Shown: positions 9,316 to 18,697, counted from the stretch's first letter. The stretch: 64,000 bases of DNA from CBDDFV01 sp965227335 (GCA_965227335.1 CBDDFV010000001.1:1550001-1614000); one strand, 5' to 3'. Notes: generated by a model from the sequence alone, not told the origin. Numbers and translations: made by a program.

Positions 9316-10467
9316 TCACGTCGGCGTCGACGCCACCCGCCACGCGGCGATGGGGAAGAGGACGATCACGGGGATGAAGACGCTCGCGGCGGGGGGGATG
9401 TCGGCGATGGGGACGGTGATCACGATCACCGCCAGCAGCATCATCGGCAGCGTCGACGCCGCGCAGAGCAGGCTCTGCTGCAGCATGTTCGCGGGGGCGC
9501 GTCGGAGGAAGAACGGGATCGCGATCGCGAGCACGAGGAGATTCACGAGCACCGACGCGATCCGCGCGTACTTGAACCGCGCCAGCGCCGCGACGTCGAC
9601 GACGCCGGGCGTGTCGATCATCTCCTCGATCTGAGCGAGGCTCAGCATCGAGGCGTACTGTCGGAAGTGCTTCATCGCCAGGACGTCGGGCGAGAGGTCC
9701 GTCTCGTAGAGATCGATCGGGGCGACGGAGGTCATCCCGGCGACGTCGCCCGGCGCGGCGCCGGGGCGGGGGGGAATCCGTCGCATGACGGTGGCGTTCT
9801 CGAGCCGCCAGCCGCCGGCCGCCTCGTCCCACACCGCCGTGTCGGCGGCGACGCGGGTGCGGGTCAGGCCTTTCTCATCGCGTTCAAGGATCGTCGGGAA
9901 GCGGAGCGTCTGTTCGTCGAGGTCGAACGACGGGCTCTGGAACAGCGTGCCGGCGCCGTCGGTGGCGAAGGGGATCTCGAACGCGCTGAGGCTCTTCTTG
10001 CCGATCTCATCGTGCTGGCGGACGAGCAGCGGGGCGAGGGCGGGCACGACGAGTTCGGAGTTCAGCACCTGTACGACGTTGAGCCCGAACGCGGCGACGA
10101 GCAGCGGCGCCGCCAGCCGCTGGAGGCTCATGCCCGAGGCGATGAGCGCGGTCAGCTCCCGGGTCTCCTTCGGCCCGCGCAGCATCGACGCCCCGGTGAA
10201 GCCCATGGCGCCGACGGCGATCAGGCCGTGCAGGTACGCGTAGAACTGGAAGAGCCGCGGGCCGTGGAAGTTGATCACGATTCCGATGAACTCAACCGTG
10301 ACCGAGAGGCCGGATTCCGGATTGGCGGCGGTTTCCCGGGCGACGCGGATGAAGCGGTCGAGCTGCAGGATGAGGTCGATCGAGATCGCGAAGACAAACA
10401 GCAGCAGGAACAGGATCACGAAGTTGATCAGGAAGCGCTTGATGATGTAGCGGTCGATCAGCATCAT
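9316..10467 (-). CDS. lptG: LptF/LptG-family permease (LptG-like)
   Basis: This is a YjgP/YjgQ-family subunit of the LPS export ABC transporter, which pulls LPS from the inner membrane into the periplasmic Lpt bridge with LptB, LptC and LptA. The 383-residue protein has two N-terminal and about four C-terminal membrane segments around a periplasmic beta-jellyroll. The first lines are typical (MMLIDRYIIKRFL, then GASMLRGPKETRELTALIAS). It follows the LptF-like gene with a 4-base gap, as expected for the pair. Which paralog is F and which is G is inferred from order and length. Confidence 0.85.
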   Translation of the reverse strand: MMLIDRYIIKRFLINFVILFLLLFVFAISIDLILQLDRFIRVARETAANPESGLSVTVEFIGIVINFHGPRLFQFYAYLHGLIAVGAMGFTGASMLRGPKETRELTALIASGMSLQRLAAPLLVAAFGLNVVQVLNSELVVPALAPLLVRQHDEIGKKSLSAFEIPFATDGAGTLFQSPSFDLDEQTLRFPTILERDEKGLTRTRVAADTAVWDEAAGGWRLENATVMRRIPPRPGAAPGDVAGMTSVAPIDLYETDLSPDVLAMKHFRQYASMLSLAQIEEMIDTPGVVDVAALARFKYARIASVLVNLLVLAIAIPFFLRRAPANMLQQSLLCAASTLPMMLLAVIVITVPIADIPPAASVFIPVIVLFPIAAWRVASTPT

Positions 10468-10471
10468 CGCG

Positions 10472-12106
10472 TCAGTTCCGTCGCATCCGCAGGTAGGACC
10501 CGAGGATCACGGCCAGCATCAGCGCGTTGCCGCTCCACATGAGGGCCGCGCCCCCGACGAGCCCGCCGTCGCGAATCATGTGGTCGCCGCTGGAGATGAG
10601 CAGGAGGTCCGCGATCGAGGGGGCGAAGGCGATGAAGTAGATCGTGAGCGGCAGCGTCTCGCGTCGCCACATCGCGAGCACCGCGCCGAGGAGCAGCAGC
10701 AGGGGGGCGGTCACGGAGAGCGCATGTCGGCGGAGCAGCCGGCTCGTCGCCTCCCGCGTGACGGCGCCGATCCGTCGCTCGAGACCGTCGACGCGTCCGA
10801 GCAGCAGCGAACCCGGATCGTCAAGCGTCGCGCAGTAGGCGATGAGTTCATCCGCGGAGGCGTCGCTCAGGGCGGGATCTTCGTAGCTCACCTTCGGCTG
10901 CAGGGCGAGGAAGTTCAGTTCGGATCGTTCGTTCGCTCCGCCTTCGAGCCGCAGGTCCCGCACCACGTTCTGCAGCAGCGTGAAGTCGAGGGCGAGCGGT
11001 CCTTCTCCGGCGCCGCCCGGCGACTGGCGGATGCGGGCGACGACATCGGGCGACTCCACCCGCAGCAGATCACGTCCGTTCGCGGACTGCGTGAGGATCA
11101 CCGGTCCGTCGGATCGCGCGAAGCGGCGTCCCCGCAGGTCGTCGGCTTCGATGACGTAGGTGCGGTTGTTCGGCGGCGGGCCGGAGAACTCGACCCGTCC
11201 CTCGCGTCGGAGGACATCGCGGATGGCGTTCCAGAGCGCGGTGTACTGGCACGCCTCGACGACCATCGCCTTGAGGTTGCGGATCGGTCCGAAGGAATCG
11301 GGGTTGTCACGGACTTCACGCAGTTCGCCCCGCGTCATGAACAGCGGGTCGTCCTCGAAGACGCTGGGGACGACGATCGCCCGTTGCGGCCGGATCTCCG
11401 GCGCCGCGATGAGCTGGCCGGTGGCGCGGTTGTACGCCACGGTGTCGCGCATCACGAGCTTGAGGAGCGTCTGGCCGTTGCGCTGATGGACGTCGACGAC
11501 CGCCTGTTCCGCGGTGACATCGGTCACGATGCGACCGTCATCGTCGAGCTCCGCCGCCGCGACGTGGAAGAGCCGCATCCGCGTGACCGCTCCCGTGTCC
11601 TCCGGGGCGTCCTCGACGAGCAGCCGGTCGGCGTAGATCTGCACGGTATCGAGTTCGAACGGCGTGCCGGCCTGGATGGACGCCTGGAAGAGCCGCGTGA
11701 CGTCGTTGGTGACGGTCTGCTGCAGCATGCCCCAGAACCGCGGGATCACGAGCTGCGTCAGCAGCAGCATCACCAGCGTCAGCACCACGCCGAGGCCGAG
11801 GATCGGGGCGAGGATGCGTCGGTAACTGATCCCGCTCGCCGACATCGCGAGGATCTCGTTGTCCGACGTGAATCGGTAGAAGACCATCGTCGACGCGAAG
11901 CCGCTCGCGAACGGCAGGGCGAACTGCAGCATCGGCACCGAGGCGAGGGCGATGTACTTCACCGTCTGCGTGACCGTGAGCAGGTCGTTGCGGGCGAGCG
12001 GCTTGATCGCGGCCCCGAAGGCGATCACCGTCACGAGGACGCCGGTGCTGAGCAGCATCACCCGCAGCAGTTCGCCCAGCATGTACTTGTACAGGGTCAG
12101 CGGCAT
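10472..12106 (-). CDS. lptF: LptF/LptG-family permease (LptF-like), long form
   Basis: This is the second LPS-export permease subunit, 544 residues. The N-terminal membrane region has the family signature MPLTLYKYMLGELLR, then FTSDNEILAMSASGISYRRIL near residues 78-98. The C-terminus has four more hydrophobic helices. The periplasmic part between them is unusually large (about residues 140-430, versus roughly 360 residues in total for typical LptF), so the jellyroll region is expanded. It starts 33 bases after the stop of the sigma-54 regulator and is followed directly by lptG, suggesting one transcript. Confidence 0.85.
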   Translation of the reverse strand: MPLTLYKYMLGELLRVMLLSTGVLVTVIAFGAAIKPLARNDLLTVTQTVKYIALASVPMLQFALPFASGFASTMVFYRFTSDNEILAMSASGISYRRILAPILGLGVVLTLVMLLLTQLVIPRFWGMLQQTVTNDVTRLFQASIQAGTPFELDTVQIYADRLLVEDAPEDTGAVTRMRLFHVAAAELDDDGRIVTDVTAEQAVVDVHQRNGQTLLKLVMRDTVAYNRATGQLIAAPEIRPQRAIVVPSVFEDDPLFMTRGELREVRDNPDSFGPIRNLKAMVVEACQYTALWNAIRDVLRREGRVEFSGPPPNNRTYVIEADDLRGRRFARSDGPVILTQSANGRDLLRVESPDVVARIRQSPGGAGEGPLALDFTLLQNVVRDLRLEGGANERSELNFLALQPKVSYEDPALSDASADELIAYCATLDDPGSLLLGRVDGLERRIGAVTREATSRLLRRHALSVTAPLLLLLGAVLAMWRRETLPLTIYFIAFAPSIADLLLISSGDHMIRDGGLVGGAALMWSGNALMLAVILGSYLRMRRN

Positions 12107-12139
12107 GATTCAGCGCACGGTCCGCGACGTCCGGAGACG

Positions 12140-13525
12140 TCACTTCAGCCCGTATTCCTTGAGCTTGCGGTAGAGCGTCCGTTCTCCGATCCCGAGCAGC
12201 GAGGCCGTCTGCTCCCGGTTGCCGCCCGTCATCGCCAGCGTCTGCCGGATGGCCTCCTTCTCCAGCTGGTCGAGCCCCACCCCCGCGAGGCTCGTCCGCG
12301 ACGGCCCCTCGTCGTCGTCCGCCGCCCGGATCTCGTTCGGGACATGGCGCGGCTCGATCACCTCGTCCGTGCACGTGACGACGATGCGCTGCATCGTGTT
12401 GAACAACTCGCGCACGTTGCCCGGCCACGGATACGAAATCAGCCGCGCCATCGCCGGCGGCGAGACGTCCGGCGCGCGACGATCCAGTTCGCCCGACGCC
12501 AGTCCGACCGCATGGCGTACGAGCGGCGGGATGTCCTCGCGCCGGTCGCGAAGGGGCGGCACCACGATCTCCGCGCCCCGGATCCGGTAGAACAGGTCCT
12601 CGCGAAACTCCTCCGCCTTGACCATCGCGTCGAGATCGCGGTTCGTCGCGCTCACGAGACGGACGTCCGTCGAGCGCGGCTCATTGGCGCCGAGACGAAT
12701 GACCTCGCCGTTCTCGAGAACCCGCAGCAGCCGGGTCTGCATCGTGAGCGGCATGTCGCCGATCTCGTCGAGAAAGAGCGTGCCGCCGTCCGCGTACTCG
12801 AAGATCCCCTCGCGATCACGATCCGCGCCGGTGTACGCGCCGCGCACGTGACCGAAGAGCTGATCCTCGAGCAGCGTCTCGCTCTGTCCGGCGGCGTTGA
12901 ACGTGACGTAGCGTTTGTTCGCGCGTTTCGAGTGCTTGTGGATCGCCGCCGCGATCAGCTCCTTGCCGACGCCGGACTCCCCGCAGATGAGGACGGGCAG
13001 GTTGCTGGGGGCGACCTGGCGGATCGTGGCGATGACCTGTCGGATCGCGGCGGACTCGCCGATGATCCCCTCGAAGCCGTACGCGGCGTCGACCTGTCCG
13101 CGGAGACTCTCGTTCTGCTGGCGGAGCAGCACCGTCTCCGCCGCGCGATTGACGAGATTGCGGAAGACCTCGAGATCGAGGGGCTTCTCGATGAAGTCGT
13201 ACGCCCCGCCCCGGAGGGCGGCCTTGGCGGTGGGGACGTCGCCATGGGCGGTGACCATGATGGTCTCGGCGTCGGTCTGATGGGTCTGGGCGAGCTTGAG
13301 GACCTCGAGTCCGGCGGCTTCGGTCTCCATGACGAGGTCCGTCACGATGACGTCGAAGGCGCCGTGACGGAGTTCGTCCTCGGCCGCCTCGAGACTGTTG
13401 ACGATCGTGCAGACATGCCCCGGTCGGCGGAGGGCCTCGGCCATCACCTCGGCGTGATCGACCTCGTCGTCGACGATGAGGACCTGGGCGTGGAGCGGCG
13501 TTTGGGGTGCGGAATCGGCAGCCAT
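12140..13525 (-). CDS. Sigma-54-dependent response regulator, NtrC family
   Basis: The 461-residue protein has a receiver domain at residues 14-125, with acidic residues at 19-20, phospho-acceptor Asp63 and Lys114. A central AAA+ domain has Walker A GESGVGKE at 182-189, Walker B around 248-254 (GTLFLDE) and a sigma-54 contact loop GAYTGA at 229-234, a Tyr version of GAFTGA. A Fis-type helix-turn-helix sits at the C-terminus. It activates RpoN promoters when phosphorylated. No partner kinase is in the window. It lies 33 bases ahead of lptF-lptG, so it may be co-transcribed with them, but its targets are not evident. Confidence 0.93.
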   Translation of the reverse strand: MAADSAPQTPLHAQVLIVDDEVDHAEVMAEALRRPGHVCTIVNSLEAAEDELRHGAFDVIVTDLVMETEAAGLEVLKLAQTHQTDAETIMVTAHGDVPTAKAALRGGAYDFIEKPLDLEVFRNLVNRAAETVLLRQQNESLRGQVDAAYGFEGIIGESAAIRQVIATIRQVAPSNLPVLICGESGVGKELIAAAIHKHSKRANKRYVTFNAAGQSETLLEDQLFGHVRGAYTGADRDREGIFEYADGGTLFLDEIGDMPLTMQTRLLRVLENGEVIRLGANEPRSTDVRLVSATNRDLDAMVKAEEFREDLFYRIRGAEIVVPPLRDRREDIPPLVRHAVGLASGELDRRAPDVSPPAMARLISYPWPGNVRELFNTMQRIVVTCTDEVIEPRHVPNEIRAADDDEGPSRTSLAGVGLDQLEKEAIRQTLAMTGGNREQTASLLGIGERTLYRKLKEYGLK

Positions 13526-13582
13526 GACGGGCCGGATTGTACCCCAACGCCGAATCTCAAGCGGCGCCGCGCGGGCGGGCGA

Positions 13583-13588
13583 TAGAAT
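13583..13588 (+). promoter_or_regulatory. Candidate -10 box (TAGAAT) for the murC operon
   Basis: TAGAAT sits in the 101-base gap between the divergent regulator and murC, about 38 bases before the murC ATG. A GGAAAGG ribosome site lies between them. No clear -35 is seen. Confidence 0.4.
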
Positions 13589-13626
13589 ACCCGTCCCGCC
13601 TCCTCGGATCGCACGGAAAGGTCGTC

Positions 13627-15147
13627 ATGAAACCGGGCGCTGCGCCAGTGGATCAGCCGGAGCCGACAGAGATTTCGTCGGGCGCCCGCTCGCGCCCGCG
13701 CGGCGGTCTCGATCCCGCCGCGGCGCGGATCCACTTCATCGGCGTCGGCGGCTGCGGCATGAGTGGGCTGGCCCGATTGCTGGCCCGGCAGGGCGCCTCG
13801 TGCGCGGGGACGGACAACGTCCCCTCGGATGTCACCGCCGCCCTCATTGCGGAAGGCATCCCGGTCGTCCATGAGCAGGGACCCGAGGCGATCCCGGACG
13901 ACGTCAATCTCGTGATCCATTCCGCCGCGATCAAGCCCGATCACCCGGAGTTGATGGAGGCGGAGCGACGGGGCCTGCGGGTGATCAGCTACGCGGAGGC
14001 GCTCGGCTGGGTGCAGGAGGGACGCACGGGGGTGTCGATCGCCGGTACGCACGGCAAGTCGACCACCGCCGCGATGCTGGCCCACATCCTGCTCGAGTCC
14101 GGGCTGGATCCGAGTTTCATCATCGGGGCGAACTGTCCGCAGATCGGCGGGGGCGGCCGGATCGGCGGGTCGACGATTCCGACCGGGGCGATGACGGGCG
14201 AGCCGGGCGTGCTGATCTGCGAGGCGTGCGAGTTCAACCGTTCATTCCATCACCACCGGCCCCGCCTCGGCATGATCAACAACGTCGAAGAGGATCACCT
14301 CGACATCTACGGCGCGCTGGATGAGATCGTGAAGGCGTTCGGCGAGTTCGCCCGTCTGATCCCGCCGGCGGACGCGGGCGGGCGGCTGCTCATCGCGGAG
14401 AACGGCGCGCATCGTTCGCAGATCGCGGCGGGTCTCTCGTGCCAGGTGCGCACATTCGGATTCAGCCCCGACGCGGACTATCAGGTCGTCGCGGATCTCG
14501 AGGCGAAGCGGGTGGGGCTGCTCGAGCAGGGGGTGTGGCTGGCGCAGTGGTCGATCCGGCTGCCTGGCGCGCACAATGCGCAGAACAGCGCCGGGGCGGC
14601 GATCCTGGCCCACTGGCTCGGCGCGGACTGGGACGACATCGGCGCCGCGCTGACGAGTTTCGCCGGCCTCGACCGGCGGCTGCAGCGTCGGGGCGAGCGT
14701 GCGGTGCCGGGCGGATCGGTGGCGGTCTTTGACGACTACGGGCACCATCCGACGGAGATCGACAAGACGCTGCGGGCCTTGCGGGCGTCGGAGAAGCCGG
14801 AGCGTCTGATCTGCGTCTTTCAGCCGCACCAGCACAGTCGCACGCGGTTCCTGCTCGACCAGTTTGCGCAGAGCTTCTCCAGCGCGGACGTGGTGATCGT
14901 GCCCAACATCTACTTCGTGCGCGATTCCGAGATCGAGAAACAGCGGGTGAGCGCGAGCGACCTCGTGGACCGGCTCCGCGGACGGGGCGTCGCGGCGATG
15001 CACCTGTATCCGTTCGAGGCGATCGTCGAGCAGCTCGAGGTGATGTGTCGGCCCGGCGATCTGCTGGTGATCATGGGGGCGGGCCCGGTGTGGCAGGTGG
15101 CGACGGGCTTCCTCGAGACGGGGCCGCCCGGGAAGGATGCGGTGTGA
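13627..15147 (+). CDS. murC: UDP-N-acetylmuramate--L-alanine ligase
   Basis: MurC adds L-alanine to UDP-MurNAc, the first amino acid of the peptidoglycan stem. The 506-residue protein has the N-terminal Rossmann motif GVGGCGM at 39-45, the ATP-binding GTHGKSTT at 140-147, the glutamate/Mg region NNVEEDHLD, the FDDYGHHPTE motif that marks MurC, and QPHQHSRTRF. About 30 extra residues precede the first motif. The ATG at 13627 follows a GGAAAGG site. The stop overlaps the murB GTG start (GTGA), the first of three such couplings in this part of the window. Confidence 0.97.
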   Translation: MKPGAAPVDQPEPTEISSGARSRPRGGLDPAAARIHFIGVGGCGMSGLARLLARQGASCAGTDNVPSDVTAALIAEGIPVVHEQGPEAIPDDVNLVIHSAAIKPDHPELMEAERRGLRVISYAEALGWVQEGRTGVSIAGTHGKSTTAAMLAHILLESGLDPSFIIGANCPQIGGGGRIGGSTIPTGAMTGEPGVLICEACEFNRSFHHHRPRLGMINNVEEDHLDIYGALDEIVKAFGEFARLIPPADAGGRLLIAENGAHRSQIAAGLSCQVRTFGFSPDADYQVVADLEAKRVGLLEQGVWLAQWSIRLPGAHNAQNSAGAAILAHWLGADWDDIGAALTSFAGLDRRLQRRGERAVPGGSVAVFDDYGHHPTEIDKTLRALRASEKPERLICVFQPHQHSRTRFLLDQFAQSFSSADVVIVPNIYFVRDSEIEKQRVSASDLVDRLRGRGVAAMHLYPFEAIVEQLEVMCRPGDLLVIMGAGPVWQVATGFLETGPPGKDAV

Positions 15148-16121
15148 CGATGGCGGCGGGCGGCGCGTCCAGCATTTTCGGCGATCTCGATGTCGAGGCG
15201 CGGGCCGACGCGCCGGTCGGGGCGGAGACGTGGTACGGCGTGGGCGGACGCGCGGACGCCCTGGTGCGTCCGAACACGATCGAGGCGCTGGGCACGCTCC
15301 TGCGGCGCTGCCATCGCTCCGGCACGCCGGTGCGGGTGCTGGGGGCGGGGGCGAATCTGCTGGTCGCGGACGAAGGCGTCGACGGCGTCGTGGTGCGTCT
15401 CGACACCGCGTCGTTCATGGACGTGCGCTACAACAAGAGCGGGCCCGCCACGATCGTCCGCGCCGGGGCGGGCGCGGATCTGCCGAAAACGCTGATGGAG
15501 AACACGCGTCGGGGGCTCGACGGTCTCACGCAGATGGCCGGCATTCCCGCCTCCGTCGGCGGGGCGGTGCACATGAACGCCGGCGGCAAGTACGGCTGCA
15601 TCAGCGACACGCTGCTCGAAGTCACCTGCATGACGAGTCGCGGCGAAGTCGTCACGTATCCCGCCGAAGAGATCACCTTCGGCTATCGCACGACGAACAT
15701 TCCCGATCCGATCATCCTGAACGCCACGTTCCAGCTCGAACCGACCGACCCCATCGAACTTCGTGAACGCGTGAAGGAGATCTTCGCGTGGAAGAAGAGC
15801 ACGCAGCCGCTGGCCGAACATTCCGCCGGCTGCGCGTTCCGCAATCCGATCGACCCGGTGAGCGAGGAGCGCGTCTCCGCCGGTCTGCTCATCGATCGAG
15901 CCGGGCTCAAGGGGTACGCCGTCGGCGGAGCGAGCGTCTCCCGTCGACACGGGAACTTCATCGTCACGAAGGGCGGGGCGAAGGCGAACGACGTCATCGC
16001 GGTGATGGAGCAGTGCGAGAAGGTCGTCTACGACACCTTCGGGATCGAGCTCCAACGCGAGGTCGTCGTGTGGCGCCGACCGGTCGCCGCCGCGGACGCG
16101 ACCGGAGCGATCTCGCTGTGA
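15144..16121 (+). CDS. murB: UDP-N-acetylenolpyruvoylglucosamine reductase
   Basis: MurB is the FAD enzyme that reduces UDP-GlcNAc-enolpyruvate to UDP-MurNAc with NADPH. The 325-residue protein has the FAD-binding motif LGAGANLLV, the segment GIPASVGGAVHMNAGGKYG, and the catalytic-Ser region EHSAGCAFRNP. Its C-terminal region resembles type-II-like MurB (RHGNFIVTKGGAKANDV). Two starts are possible: GTG at 15144, overlapping the murC stop and 6 bases after a GGAAGGA site, or ATG at 15150. The GTG was preferred because the next gene uses the same GTGA overlap. Confidence 0.95.
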   Translation: MTMAAGGASSIFGDLDVEARADAPVGAETWYGVGGRADALVRPNTIEALGTLLRRCHRSGTPVRVLGAGANLLVADEGVDGVVVRLDTASFMDVRYNKSGPATIVRAGAGADLPKTLMENTRRGLDGLTQMAGIPASVGGAVHMNAGGKYGCISDTLLEVTCMTSRGEVVTYPAEEITFGYRTTNIPDPIILNATFQLEPTDPIELRERVKEIFAWKKSTQPLAEHSAGCAFRNPIDPVSEERVSAGLLIDRAGLKGYAVGGASVSRRHGNFIVTKGGAKANDVIAVMEQCEKVVYDTFGIELQREVVVWRRPVAAADATGAISL

Positions 16122-17062
16122 GCGGCGGCGAGCGCATCATCGTGGCGGTCCTGCGGGGCGGGCCGGACGCGGAGCGGGCCGTGAGCCTCGACTCCGGGGC
16201 CGCCGTCGCCGACGCGCTTCGGAACCACGATCGATTCGACGTCCGCGACCACGTGATCGACCGGCCCGACCTTGACGCACTTCGCACGATGCTCGACGAC
16301 GCCGATGTCGTCTTCCCCGTCCTCCACGGACAGTGGGGGGAGGGCGGCGGCCTGCAGACGTTGTTGTCCGAACTCGGGATTCCGTACGTCGGGGCCGGCC
16401 CCCGGGCCGCCCGGCTGGCCATGAACAAGGCGGCGACCAAGTCGCTCCTCGGCGTACTCGGCGTCCCGACCCCGCCCGCTCGCGAGATCGGTCCCGATGA
16501 TCCGTGCGATCTCGACCCGCCGGTCGTGCTCAAGCCCGTCGACGACGGCTCCTCCGTCGACCTCCGCATCTGCCGGACCCGCGAGGAGATCGAGGCGGCC
16601 CGGATCGTCCTGCATCCGCGGCGCGGCCGGCTTCTGTGCGAACGCTACATCGCCGGACGGGAGATGACGGTCGGCGTCCTGCTCGACCGCCCGCTCCCGA
16701 TCATCGAAATCGTCCCCGCCGTCGACTTCTACGACTACGACGCAAAATACGAACGGGACGACACCCGCTATGTCGTGAATCCGGACCTGCCGGAGCCGGC
16801 GGTGCGGCGGATGGTCGAGGCGACGCTGCTCGCCTGCCGCCGATTGTCGATTCGCGACCTCGCGCGCGCCGATTTCATTCTGGACGGCGAGACGGCGTGG
16901 TTCCTCGAAATCAACACCATGCCCGGATTCACCTCGCACTCCCTGGTCCCGATGGCGGCGGAGGCGGAAGGGATGGGGATGCCGGCGATCTGCGCGGCTC
17001 TCGTCGACGCGGCCGTTGCCCGACGCACGCCCGCCTCGCCCTCGACGGAATGTTCAGCCTGA
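16118..17062 (+). CDS. ddl: D-alanine--D-alanine ligase
   Basis: Ddl joins two D-alanines for the stem pentapeptide. The 314-residue ATP-grasp enzyme opens with a GG-x-x-x-E-x-x-VSLDSG motif and has HGQWGEGGGLQ in place of the usual HGxxGEDG. It has VLKPVDDGSSVDL and CERYIAGREMTVGVL for ATP binding, and ends with a LEINTMPGFTSHSLVP motif that holds Mg and the second D-Ala site. The GTG at 16118 overlaps the murB stop by 4 bases. The ftsQ-like gene follows after 13 bases. Confidence 0.96.
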   Translation: MSGGERIIVAVLRGGPDAERAVSLDSGAAVADALRNHDRFDVRDHVIDRPDLDALRTMLDDADVVFPVLHGQWGEGGGLQTLLSELGIPYVGAGPRAARLAMNKAATKSLLGVLGVPTPPAREIGPDDPCDLDPPVVLKPVDDGSSVDLRICRTREEIEAARIVLHPRRGRLLCERYIAGREMTVGVLLDRPLPIIEIVPAVDFYDYDAKYERDDTRYVVNPDLPEPAVRRMVEATLLACRRLSIRDLARADFILDGETAWFLEINTMPGFTSHSLVPMAAEAEGMGMPAICAALVDAAVARRTPASPSTECSA

Positions 17063-17075
17063 AACGGAGTTCGTC

Positions 17076-17972
17076 ATGGCCGCCCGGAAGAAGAGCACGA
17101 AAAAGAAGACCTCGTCGAGCGGACCCGGCTGGCGCGATCGCTTCGCCGAGCACGACTGGGCACAGACGCGTCGGAAGATGGTGACGGGCGGCTGGAGCCT
17201 CATCGTCATCGGGGGGCTGGTCGGGGCGGCGATCGGGGCGCCGGCGCTCAAGTCATACGCGGCCCGGGACATCGCCGCGACGACCGACGCGGCGCACATC
17301 GCCGTCGAGTTCGTTGATCTGCCCGCCGACATTTTTGGCGGCGAGATCGAGGCCCAGCTCGAGACCATTGTCCTGGCGCGAGTGAGCCTCGATCCGTTCG
17401 AGCGCGACGCGCTGCTCGCCGCGAAGGCGGACCTCGAAGCCGCCGGCTGGTGCACCGCGGTTCATCAGATCGAGCGGGTGCGTCCAGACCTCGTGCGGGT
17501 GCACGCCGACTTCGTCACGCCGCTCACCGTCATTCGCGACCAGGGGGGAGACCACCTCATCGATCGTCGCGGCATGCTGCTCCCGTGGCGATATGAGCAC
17601 GACGGGCATCCCGATGCGATCCCGATCGTGGGCGTCGCGGCCCGAAGACCGGCGCGGGCGGGCGAGGTCTGGCCGGGCGGCGATGTCGCCGGCGCCATCC
17701 GGCTCGTCGAACTCATCTACCGGCGCAACTGGTGGAGGCGGGTCGAGTCGGTCGACGCCTCGGCGTACCGCTCGACCGGGATGCTGAGCTTCACGACCGT
17801 CGACGGCCCCCGGTTCTTCTGGGGCAGTCCGCCGGGGACGGAAGGGGCGGGCGAGGCGCGGACCGAGGACAAGCTGACGTGCCTCGATGACTTCTTCGCC
17901 TCGCGGAGCGGGCTCGCCGCCGTCGACGGGCAGCTCATTGATCTGTCCATTCCCGTCGTCACCGGACGGTGA
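17076..17972 (+). CDS. FtsQ/DivIB-like cell-division protein
   Basis: The 298-residue protein has a Lys/Ser-rich cytoplasmic tail, one membrane segment around residues 42-60, and an extracytoplasmic part. Residues about 120-175 follow the FtsQ pattern: a basic VHQIERVRPDLVRVHADF strand, then a strand with TPLTVIRDQGGDHLIDRRG, matching the beta domain that binds FtsL/FtsB. The POTRA region is weakly conserved. Its position after murC-murB-ddl is the classical place for ftsQ. No ftsA, ftsZ or ftsW follows, so the division cluster is split. The assignment is strong by context and moderate by sequence. Confidence 0.72.
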   Translation: MAARKKSTKKKTSSSGPGWRDRFAEHDWAQTRRKMVTGGWSLIVIGGLVGAAIGAPALKSYAARDIAATTDAAHIAVEFVDLPADIFGGEIEAQLETIVLARVSLDPFERDALLAAKADLEAAGWCTAVHQIERVRPDLVRVHADFVTPLTVIRDQGGDHLIDRRGMLLPWRYEHDGHPDAIPIVGVAARRPARAGEVWPGGDVAGAIRLVELIYRRNWWRRVESVDASAYRSTGMLSFTTVDGPRFFWGSPPGTEGAGEARTEDKLTCLDDFFASRSGLAAVDGQLIDLSIPVVTGR

Positions 17973-18010
17973 TCCCGCACGCCGGATCCGAACGGACGGG
18001 CGGGCGACGG

Positions 18011-18016
18011 TACACT
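18011..18016 (+). promoter_or_regulatory. Candidate -10 box (TACACT), 6 bases before the start codon
   Basis: TACACT in the context GGTACACTGCAGGC immediately precedes the ATG at 18023. Transcription would begin at or near the start codon. No Shine-Dalgarno sequence is visible. Confidence 0.4.
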
Positions 18017-18022
18017 GCAGGC

Positions 18023-18688
18023 ATGTCGGGCTCGACCCAGCCCCTGTTTCTGCCGCGCGGCCTGATCCTGCTCGGATCGATCTGGCTGATCGTCTCCTGG
18101 ATGCTCTCGATCGGCGTCCAGACGCCGCTGCGCCCCTCCTCCGCAAGCTATACGCCGGGCGTCGCGGTGATGCTGCTGTGCGTGATGATCGGGCTGCTGA
18201 TCGGCTGGCCGCTGCTGCGTCTGAGCGAGCGTCCGTTCGCCCAGCCGGTCCGCCAGGTGGCGCTCGATCTGCTGGTGCTCGTGGCGTTGGTGCAGGTGGT
18301 GGTGTGGCCGCTGCGACTGGTGACGCCGTGGCCGCCGCTGCGAACCGCGGCGGTGGATGCGACGCTGGCGGGCTGGCTGCTGCTGGTCGGCGCAATCGTG
18401 GCGTCGGCGGCGGGCTCGGCGCGGGCCGGCCCCCGCATCGCGGCGATGGGGGCGTGCGTGCTGTTGTGCGTCGCCGCGCCGGCGGCGGCGATGTTCGGGC
18501 TTGCGGCGGACAGCCTCGGGCAGGTGAATCCGCTCGCCGGCCTTGATCGTCTGACCGGGGGTGGGGCGGCGCGACCGTCGGGAGCGGAATGGCGGTCAGT
18601 CGGGCTGCTGGCGGTCGTTGATCTCGTGGCCTGGGGCGGTCTCGCGGCGGTGAATCTGGCGCGCAGCCGCGCCTCCGGATCGAGGTGA
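18023..18688 (+). CDS. Integral membrane protein of unknown function
   Basis: The 221-residue protein has about six hydrophobic segments and short charged loops, with no signal peptide beyond the first membrane helix (LILLGSIWLIVSWMLSIGVQ). I do not recognise a family. The start ATG at 18023 follows a -10-like box by 6 bases, and an upstream extension would begin inside the ftsQ-like stop region. It ends 9 bases before the cardiolipin synthase gene, whose ribosome site GAGGTGA overlaps its last codons, so the two are likely co-expressed. A role linked to membrane lipid or envelope is possible but only from context. Confidence 0.6.
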   Translation: MSGSTQPLFLPRGLILLGSIWLIVSWMLSIGVQTPLRPSSASYTPGVAVMLLCVMIGLLIGWPLLRLSERPFAQPVRQVALDLLVLVALVQVVVWPLRLVTPWPPLRTAAVDATLAGWLLLVGAIVASAAGSARAGPRIAAMGACVLLCVAAPAAAMFGLAADSLGQVNPLAGLDRLTGGGAARPSGAEWRSVGLLAVVDLVAWGGLAAVNLARSRASGSR

Positions 18689-18697
18689 CGTCCGCCC

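Noticed and set aside
10580..13585. Plus-strand open frame of 1001 codons across lptF and the response regulator
   Set aside because: It is antisense to two well-supported genes. The translation is rich in Arg, Asp, His and Val, with no domain, as expected for a high-GC shadow frame.
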